A stretch of DNA of 24,491 bases from DASZGI01 sp035938995. GTDB taxonomy: Bacteria > Actinomycetota > Actinomycetes > Streptomycetales > Catenulisporaceae. This document shows positions 16,483 through 22,198 of the stretch, piece by piece. A program made the position numbers and the translations under genes. The notes under the pieces are model-generated. The model searched no databases, was not told the DNA's origin, and saw nothing but the letters and a program-made list of their open reading frames with translations. The stretch's first letter is position 1. Each line of letters starts with the position of its first letter. The stretch covers positions 1 to 24,491 of the forward strand of contig NZ_DASZGI010000354.1 in assembly GCF_035938995.1 (NCBI RefSeq). The letters run 5' to 3'.

Positions 16483-17313
16483 TTACTCCGCGATGCCGCG
16501 CGTGAGGATCACCACCGTGATGAACATACGGTACAGACGGATCGGGTCGTCGTCGGTGATGTGCACGATCGTCGGCTCGCGCTCGTCCGGGACCACGCCG
16601 CCGACCCATGTCGCCATCTCGGCCAGGTCCGGATTGCGCATCCGCACCGACAGCGTCGCCGGGAGTGTGATCTGCGGCGGGGCGGTCTTGGCGAGCTCCT
16701 CGACCGCCATGCGCGCCTCGGCCCGGATCAGCGCCCTGGCCTGCTCGGGATGCAGGCTGTCCGCGGCGAAGCGGTTCACCGACCGCTTGACCACCGCGGT
16801 GCGCACCCCGGGACAGAGCGGTTCGAGCTCCGCGGCGGTGGTCGCGTCGCCGGTCACCAGCAGCACCGGGACGCCGTAGCCGAGCGCCACCAGGGCGTTG
16901 ATTCCGGACTCCCCGACCGGCGTGCCGTTGAGCCGGACGTCGCTGATCGCCAGCGGGTTGTACGTGTGCGAGAGCACGGCCGCTTGCGCGCCCATCGAAC
17001 CGTGGTAGGACACGAAGAAGACCCCGTCGAAGGTCTCGTCAAGGCCCTGCATCATGTACATCGGCTTGCGTCGGCCGGACAGATATCTCGCCTGTCCGGC
17101 CAGGGCATCCGGCCGCAGATTCGCCATCCGGCCGTGCGAGTCGTTGACCAGGAACGCCGTCGCCCCCGCGGCCTGCGCGCCCTCGATCGCCGCGTTCACC
17201 TCGGCCTGCAGCAGGCCGCGGTAGTACTCGTAGTCGGGGTTGCCCGGCCGACACTGGTCCCACTCGACCACCCCGGCCGTGCCCTCCATGTCGGAGGAGA
17301 TGAAGATCTTCAT
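16483..17313 (-). CDS. M55-family D-aminopeptidase (DppA-like)
   Basis: A 276-aa enzyme expected to be a di-zinc, self-compartmentalising D-amino-acid aminopeptidase. With ATG 17313 as start, the metal ligands known from Bacillus subtilis DppA fall at the same numbers: D8 and E10 in SSDMEG, H60 in NDSHGRM and H104 in SYHGSMG. E135 in GESGIN matches the fifth ligand. The start also fits because the family begins MKIFIS; an in-frame opening at 17364 adds 17 unlikely residues. No signal peptide is seen, so it acts in the cytoplasm, probably on D-Ala-containing peptides from cell-wall turnover. It converges with the glycosidase and diverges from the alkyl sulfatase. No dpp transport genes lie beside it, unlike in B. 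subtilis. Confidence 0.9.
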   Translation of the reverse strand: MKIFISSDMEGTAGVVEWDQCRPGNPDYEYYRGLLQAEVNAAIEGAQAAGATAFLVNDSHGRMANLRPDALAGQARYLSGRRKPMYMMQGLDETFDGVFFVSYHGSMGAQAAVLSHTYNPLAISDVRLNGTPVGESGINALVALGYGVPVLLVTGDATTAAELEPLCPGVRTAVVKRSVNRFAADSLHPEQARALIRAEARMAVEELAKTAPPQITLPATLSVRMRNPDLAEMATWVGGVVPDEREPTIVHITDDDPIRLYRMFITVVILTRGIAE

Positions 17314-17334
17314 ACCGATACGGTACTGAGGTCC

Positions 17335-17358
17335 GGTTGCCGACCTAGCGAGGCAACC
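17335..17358. promoter_or_regulatory. Inverted repeat, possible operator
   Basis: GGTTGCC and GGCAACC are 7-bp inverted arms separated by 10 bp. The element lies 21 nt upstream of the D-aminopeptidase start, inside the divergent region shared with the alkyl sulfatase. Size and place fit a dimeric repressor site; a 5'-UTR hairpin is the alternative. Confidence 0.35.
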
Positions 17359-17447
17359 TTCCAACAGGCACCCGCATTCGCATCCGCACTCCCGTGTGCG
17401 CGCTCGGCGTGCGCCAGTGCGCGCGACGAGAGTCAGGGCTGCGCGGA

Positions 17448-17476
17448 TTGCCGACCCCTCTCAGTCCTCTTATCGT
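17448..17476 (+). promoter_or_regulatory. Candidate sigma-70-type promoter for the alkyl sulfatase
   Basis: TTGCCG (17448-17453) and TATCGT (17471-17476) are separated by exactly 17 bp, about 58 nt before the chosen ATG. The match is moderate and no start-site data exist. Confidence 0.35.
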
Positions 17477-17534
17477 CCGGGCTATCGGCGGGCCGGACGT
17501 TTCGGTTCGCGAAGAATTGGGGGGAGTGAATCCG

Positions 17535-19532
17535 ATGGCGTATGCCCGCGGCCCGGAGTCCAAGGACGCGACGAGCCTCACCACGACGATGAACGCGGCG
17601 GTCAGCGTCCCGCCGTGGGCGACCGATCCCGAGCGGCAATACGCCGAGGACGAGGACAACTGCATCTACCGGCTGCCGATCACCTTCACCGTGGTGAACG
17701 CCGACCGTGTCCCCGTGTGGAGCCTGGTGCCTTACGCCTTCCTCATGGAAGCCGGCGACGCGCCGCCCGAGGTCAACCCGAGCTTGTGGCGCAACGCCAA
17801 GCTCAACATGAACGCCGGCCTGTACAGGGTCGTCGAGAACGCCGTGTACCAGGTACGCGGCATGGACCTGTCCAACATCACCTTCCTGGAGCCCGCGGAC
17901 CCGAAGGGCTCGATCGTCATCGTCGATCCGCTGGTCAGCGAGGAGTGCGCGGCCGCAGCCCTGAAGTTGTACTACAGCTATCGCCCGTACCGCCCGATCG
18001 GCGCGGTGATCTACACGCACTGTCATGTCGACCACTACGGCGGCGTCGGGGGCGTGATCAGCCAGCAGGACGTCGACTCGAAGAAGGTGCAGGTGATCGC
18101 CCCGGCCGGTTTCATGGACCACGCGGTGAGCGAGAACGTCTACGCCGGCGTGGCCATGGCGCGGCGCGCGACCTTCATGTACGGGGTCGAAATCCTGCGC
18201 GGCCCGAAGGGGCAGGTGGACGCCGGGCTCGGCAAGGCCACCTCCTGGGGCACCACCGGGATCATCAAGCCGACCTTCGAGATCTCCGCGAGCACGCCGC
18301 CCGGCCAGCCGGTGACGATCTGCGGGATCGAGTTCGAGTTCCAGCTGACTCCGAACACCGAGGCGCCCGCGGAGATGAACTTCTATCTCACGCAGAGCCG
18401 CGCGTTGTGCATCGCCGAGAACGCTACCCCTACGCTGCACAACATCTACAGCCTGCGCGGCGCCCAGGTCCGCGACGCCAAGGCGTGGTCGGAATATCTC
18501 CACGACGCGGTCACCGGCTTCGGCCCGCGCACCGACCACCTTTTCGCCAGCCACTTCTGGCCGCGCTGGAACACCTCCTCGCAGCCGACCGCGATCACCG
18601 ACTTCCTGACCAGCCAGGCCGACCTCTACCGCTTCCTGCACGACCAGGCCATGCGCGACGCGAACGAGGGCAGGACGATGCTCGAGGTCGCACAGGACCT
18701 GGACGACCAGGTCCCGGTCAGCCTGTCGTCGCAATGGTTCAACCACGGCTACTACGGCACCGCCAACCACAACCTCAAAGCCGTCTACCAGCGCTACCTC
18801 GGCTGGTATGACGGCAACGCGGCCAACCTGCACGCGCTGCCTCCCGAGGAGGCCGGACGCCGCTATGTCGAAGCGCTCGGCGGCCCGGAGGCAACCTTCC
18901 AAATGGCCGTGAACCTGTACAACGACCCGAACGTCACCGTGGACGACTATCGCTGGTGCGCGCAGTTGCTCAGCCACATCGTCTTCGGATACCCGGACCG
19001 GCCTGCGGAGGCCGGCCGGCACCAGCTGGCGGACGTGCTCGAACAGCTCGGCTACCAGGCCGAGAGCGCGCCGTGGCGCAACTTCTACCTGTCCGCCGCG
19101 GCCGAGCTGCGCGAGCCGAGGCCGCCGCTGCGACAGGCCGGCGTGATCACCCTGGACATGATGAACGCCATGACGGTCCGGCAGGTCTTCGACTACCTCG
19201 CCCTGCGGGCCGGGCTCGCCCGTCCCCAACACCCGGTCGACGCGCCGACCATCGGCCTGACCGTGCTGAACCCGGACGGCACCGACCTGGAAACCACGGT
19301 CCGCTACCGCAACAGCGTCCTGGTCTACGAGGAGGCGGCGCCGCCGGGGGGAACCGCCGACGCCACCTACCTGATCACTCGGGCCGGACTCAGCAGCCTG
19401 GCCCTCGGCACGAGTCCGGCCGACCTCCCCGCCGGCGCCCTGAAGGTCATGACCGGCTCGATGCTCCCGATCAACGCGATCTACGACTCCCTGGTCGACT
19501 TCGACATCAACTTCCCGCTTACCAGGCCGTAA
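17535..19532 (+). CDS. SdsA1/BDS1-type metallo-beta-lactamase-fold alkyl sulfatase
   Basis: A 665-aa enzyme expected to cleave primary alkyl sulfates (such as dodecyl sulfate) to alcohol and sulfate. The binuclear zinc motif THCHVDH gives H162, H164, D166 and H167. E280 (PAEMNFYLT), E295 (AENATPTLHN) and H340 (ASHFWPRWN) fit the remaining ligands by family pattern. The block IYSLRGAQVRD is a hallmark of the family. Central helices form the dimerisation domain, and residues ~540-660 (LDMMNAMTVRQVFDYLALR onward) are the SCP2-like domain that binds the alkyl chain. The length is close to SdsA1. ATG 17535 has GGGGGAG 8 nt upstream; GTG 17526 is an alternative. No signal peptide is evident, so it may act inside the cell. 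Confidence 0.92.
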   Translation: MAYARGPESKDATSLTTTMNAAVSVPPWATDPERQYAEDEDNCIYRLPITFTVVNADRVPVWSLVPYAFLMEAGDAPPEVNPSLWRNAKLNMNAGLYRVVENAVYQVRGMDLSNITFLEPADPKGSIVIVDPLVSEECAAAALKLYYSYRPYRPIGAVIYTHCHVDHYGGVGGVISQQDVDSKKVQVIAPAGFMDHAVSENVYAGVAMARRATFMYGVEILRGPKGQVDAGLGKATSWGTTGIIKPTFEISASTPPGQPVTICGIEFEFQLTPNTEAPAEMNFYLTQSRALCIAENATPTLHNIYSLRGAQVRDAKAWSEYLHDAVTGFGPRTDHLFASHFWPRWNTSSQPTAITDFLTSQADLYRFLHDQAMRDANEGRTMLEVAQDLDDQVPVSLSSQWFNHGYYGTANHNLKAVYQRYLGWYDGNAANLHALPPEEAGRRYVEALGGPEATFQMAVNLYNDPNVTVDDYRWCAQLLSHIVFGYPDRPAEAGRHQLADVLEQLGYQAESAPWRNFYLSAAAELREPRPPLRQAGVITLDMMNAMTVRQVFDYLALRAGLARPQHPVDAPTIGLTVLNPDGTDLETTVRYRNSVLVYEEAAPPGGTADATYLITRAGLSSLALGTSPADLPAGALKVMTGSMLPINAIYDSLVDFDINFPLTRP

Positions 19533-19599
19533 CCGGCACGGATATCCCCGCTCCGGGTTCGAGCAACACCGTCTCGTCGAGAGTCGCAGGGCGTTCAAA

Positions 19600-19629
19600 G
19601 CGGCCGGCCGGGAGACTCCGGCCGACCGC
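19600..19629 (+). terminator. Hairpin terminator after the alkyl sulfatase
   Basis: Arms 19600-19611 and 19618-19629 pair over 12 positions with one C-A mismatch and a GAGACT loop. The hairpin lies 67 nt after the sulfatase stop. The stem is GC-rich and there is no U tract. Confidence 0.5.
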
Positions 19630-19741
19630 TCGAGCCTTGCGTCGCGTTGCCGCGGCTAGCTCACTGCGCGGTGATCGGTCCGGTGGCCTCGGGGATCGTC
19701 GGGCCTGGCGGGTTCACAACGCCGAGCGAGCCAGCCTCGTC

Positions 19742-19764
19742 CGGACCGGGTTGCGCCCGGTCCG
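19742..19764. terminator. Hairpin between sulfatase and alpha/beta hydrolase
   Basis: A perfect 9-bp stem (CGGACCGGG / CCCGGTCCG) with a TTGCG loop lies 12 nt beyond the stop of the - strand hydrolase gene. It probably ends the - strand SDR-VOC-hydrolase transcript. Between it and the previous hairpin I see no gene. Confidence 0.55.
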
Positions 19765-19776
19765 AACGAGTCGTGT

Positions 19777-20634
19777 TCACGGCCGCTCGGTCTTGAGGTG
19801 CTCGATGATCATCGGCGTCACGCGGTCGGGCACCTCCTCGGGAATCCAGTGGCTTACGCCTTCGAGGAGCTCGAAGCGGTAGTCGGCGGTGACGAAGTCG
19901 CCGGTGGCCAGCGCCGCCTCGCGTCCGAGCGCGCCGTCCTGGTCGCCCCAGACGTAGAGCGTGGGCACGGTGATGGTGCCGGCCGGGAAGTCGAACTGGT
20001 CGTCGGTCGCTCCCCGGTACCAGTTCAGGGTGCCCGTCAGCGCGCCCGGCTCGGACAGGCGGGCGATGTTGCGCTCCACGAGCTCGTCGGGAATGCGCCC
20101 GGCGTAGGCCGCACGCAGCCGCGCGGCGCCGTCTGCCAGCAGGGCTGCTTCAGCCTGGTGCCCGTCCTGCCGGAAAAGGCGCACATAGTCCAGTCGGTGG
20201 TACTGGTTCTCGTCCGCGGCCGCCGCCTGCTTCAGCGCAGCCGGATGCGGAGTGGCTAGGACCGATAAGGTGCGCAGCCGGTCGGGGTGGGCGCTGGCCA
20301 GGACCCATGCCACCATGCCGCCCCAGTCGTGGGCCACGAGGTGGAACCGGCCGCCGCCCTGGGAATCGGCGAAGGCCAGCGCGTCGTCGACCAGATGGTT
20401 GATCGCGTAGTCCGCCACCTTCGCCGGTCGTGCACCCGGGGCGTAGCCGCGCTGGTCGGCGGCGACCGCACGGTATCCGGCCGCACCTAGGCCCACGAGC
20501 ACGTGCGTCCAGCTGTCGGCGAACTCCGGCCAGCCGTGCAGCAGGAGAACCAGCGGGCCGTCGACCGGCCCGGCCGCGATGGCGCCGTGCCGGTGCCCGG
20601 CGACGTCGATAAACAGATTCTCCACGTTCTCCAT
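19777..20634 (-). CDS. Alpha/beta-fold hydrolase, epoxide-hydrolase-like
   Basis: A 285-aa alpha/beta hydrolase. The oxyanion-hole motif is HGWPE (33-37), the nucleophile elbow AHDWGG gives D103, and the charge relay is completed by D231 or D233 (WGDQD) and H262 (GVSHWIPEE). An Asp nucleophile with HGWP points to soluble epoxide hydrolase or haloalkane dehalogenase types rather than Ser esterases. The cap (about 130-215) is short and helical. Start ATG 20634 has AAGGGAG about 11 nt upstream. It follows the VOC gene on the same strand after 103 nt that contain a hairpin, so its expression may be partly separate. A role in opening an epoxide in the degradation route of the neighbouring SDR and VOC genes is inference. 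Confidence 0.87.
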   Translation of the reverse strand: MENVENLFIDVAGHRHGAIAAGPVDGPLVLLLHGWPEFADSWTHVLVGLGAAGYRAVAADQRGYAPGARPAKVADYAINHLVDDALAFADSQGGGRFHLVAHDWGGMVAWVLASAHPDRLRTLSVLATPHPAALKQAAAADENQYHRLDYVRLFRQDGHQAEAALLADGAARLRAAYAGRIPDELVERNIARLSEPGALTGTLNWYRGATDDQFDFPAGTITVPTLYVWGDQDGALGREAALATGDFVTADYRFELLEGVSHWIPEEVPDRVTPMIIEHLKTERP

Positions 20635-20667
20635 GACGAAGATGACTCCCTTGGCGCCCGTTCGTGT

Positions 20668-20693
20668 CGGTCGCTCCGCGCCGGGCGCGACCG
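20668..20693 (-). other. Intergenic hairpin between VOC and hydrolase genes
   Basis: Seven-base arms (CGGTCGC / GCGACCG) enclose a 12-nt loop with two more possible pairs. It could be an attenuator, a partial terminator or an mRNA-processing site within the operon. GC-rich chance pairing cannot be excluded. Confidence 0.3.
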
Positions 20694-20737
20694 CACCATT
20701 CGATCACCCGGAGCGGCGAACCGCTAGGCGGAAAAGG

Positions 20738-21226
20738 TCACTGGGCGACGCCGCGCTGCGGCAGCCACGGCACCGCGATGCGGTGCGTCTCCTCGAGCAC
20801 CTCTTGCAGCTCGACGACGTTACCGTCGGGGTCGCGGCCGTACGTGGTGCGCACGTTCGGAGCGACGGTCTGCGGTGGGCAGTGGAAGGTCATCCCCGCC
20901 GCGACGAGGCGCTCGTACTCGGCGTCGAGGTCGGTCACGTCGAAGCACAGGTGCGTCAGGCCCGGATCGCAGACCCGGCGCGCGGGATCGCCTGGACCGG
21001 GCGGGGGGCTGGCATATTCGAACAGCTCGATGTACGCGTTGCCCTTGCGCAGCATAATGCTGCGGGCGGACGAGTCGTGCAGCGCGGTGATCTGGTCGGC
21101 GACGTCGGTGCCGACCTGCCATCCCCAGTCGGTGACGACCTCGCAGCCGAACAGGTCGACGTAGAACGCCGCCGTGCGGTCGATGTCGAGGGTTGCGATC
21201 GCGAGGTGGTGGATGCCGCGTATCAC
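20738..21226 (-). CDS. VOC-family (glyoxalase/dioxygenase fold) protein
   Basis: A 162-aa metal enzyme candidate of the vicinal oxygen chelate superfamily. Two beta-alpha-beta-beta-beta modules are visible: IHHLAIATLDIDRTAAFYVD at the start and LTHLCFDVTDLDAEYERLVAAG in the middle, ending in YGRDPDGNVVELQEV. H6 or H7, H92 and E139 are the likely metal ligands. GTG 21226 is chosen because the protein then starts directly at the first VOC strand and the codon overlaps the SDR stop as GTGA; an in-frame opening to 21271 adds an arginine-rich leader. Family members include glyoxalase I, methylmalonyl-CoA epimerase and ring-cleaving dioxygenases, and the sequence does not decide among them. It is coupled to the SDR. 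Confidence 0.86.
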   Translation of the reverse strand: MIRGIHHLAIATLDIDRTAAFYVDLFGCEVVTDWGWQVGTDVADQITALHDSSARSIMLRKGNAYIELFEYASPPPGPGDPARRVCDPGLTHLCFDVTDLDAEYERLVAAGMTFHCPPQTVAPNVRTTYGRDPDGNVVELQEVLEETHRIAVPWLPQRGVAQ

Positions 21227-22011
21227 TGGGCCGCTCCCCCTTCGACGAGGGTGCGGACGCTGGCGAGCCAACCCTCGTGGTCGGTCGCGCGCAAGACCAT
21301 GCGGTCGGCGACGTCCTTGTGCGGAAGGATCAGCAGGCGTTCGGCTCGCATGCCCACCACCACTGCCTCAGCCACGTCGGCGGGCTGCAGTACCCCGGCT
21401 GCGGCGACTACTTCGGACGCACCCGCCGTCTGGCCCATGGCCTCGTCGAGCAGCCGCGTCTGCACCGCCTGCGGGCACACGCACGACACGCGGATCCCGT
21501 ACTGGTGGTACGCCATGGACAGCCACTCGGCGACCGCCACCGCAGCGTGCTTCGTGACGGTGTACGCCATCGCGGACGGCTGGATCAGCAGCCCTGCTGC
21601 CGACGAGGTATTCAGCAGATATCCGCCGCCCGCCTCGGTCATGCGCGGCACCAGCACACGCGCCGCCCAGATGTGCGACATCACATGAATGCGCCACAGC
21701 CGGTCCCATTCGGAGTCCGGCGTCTCGGGTCCGGCCGCCGGGCCGCCCACGCCGGCATTGGAGAAGTAGACGTCGATGGGGCCGTGCGTCTCGGTCGCGA
21801 AGTCGATCAGCCCCGTGACGTCCTGTTCGGACCCTGCGTCGAGTCTCCGCGCCGTGGCGCCGAACTCCTGCGCGACCGCTCGGGCCCCGTCGAGGTCCGC
21901 GTCCGCGACGACGATCGCGCGCGCTCCCTCCGCGGTGAACCGTTCAACCAGGGCACGGCCGATACCGCCGGCCCCGCCGGTGATCACGATGTGCTTGTCT
22001 GTTAGCTCCAC
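21223..22011 (-). CDS. SDR-family NAD(P)-dependent oxidoreductase
   Basis: A 262-aa classical short-chain dehydrogenase. The cofactor motif TGGAGGIG is at residues 11-18, and ADADLD after the second strand ends in an acidic residue, favouring NAD. SNAGVGG is the NAG motif, and the catalytic set is Ser in NTSSAAG with Y150 and K154 in YTVTK. The frame is open far upstream, but family alignment places the start at GTG 22011, with GTG 22020 as an alternative; neither has a strong ribosome site, so leaderless translation from 22020 is possible. It is the first gene of the - strand set and diverges from the LAL regulator, which may control it. An alcohol/ketone substrate is expected; the exact one is unknown. 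Confidence 0.9.
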   Translation of the reverse strand: MELTDKHIVITGGAGGIGRALVERFTAEGARAIVVADADLDGARAVAQEFGATARRLDAGSEQDVTGLIDFATETHGPIDVYFSNAGVGGPAAGPETPDSEWDRLWRIHVMSHIWAARVLVPRMTEAGGGYLLNTSSAAGLLIQPSAMAYTVTKHAAVAVAEWLSMAYHQYGIRVSCVCPQAVQTRLLDEAMGQTAGASEVVAAAGVLQPADVAEAVVVGMRAERLLILPHKDVADRMVLRATDHEGWLASVRTLVEGGAAQ

Positions 22012-22020
22012 AGGCCTCAC

Positions 22021-22198
22021 GGTAGGCAAAGGCACTCGCGAATCGGCTGAGCACACAGACGGTCTGCCCGAATGAGCACTCGAACATGCACTGCTGAGAT
22101 CGCCTCGCCGCGGAGAATTCGTTTTCGATATCGCCGGTTGGCGGTTTGGGCTAGCTTGGGAGCACGGTGCGTGTGGTAGCGGCGGCGAGGGTGGGACG
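22021..22198. promoter_or_regulatory. Divergent control region between SDR and LAL regulator
   Basis: This 178-nt region must drive both genes. It holds an 11-nt palindrome CAGACGGTCTG (22056-22066) flanked by GAGCAC repeats, and a GCACTCG direct repeat (22032-22038, 22076-22082). TAGCTT near 22152 could be a -10 for the regulator, but no good -35 goes with it. Confidence 0.4.

Noticed and set aside
17433..19598. 721-codon - strand frame opposite the alkyl sulfatase
   Set aside because: It lacks domains. The + strand carries the full zinc motif set and SCP2-like domain.
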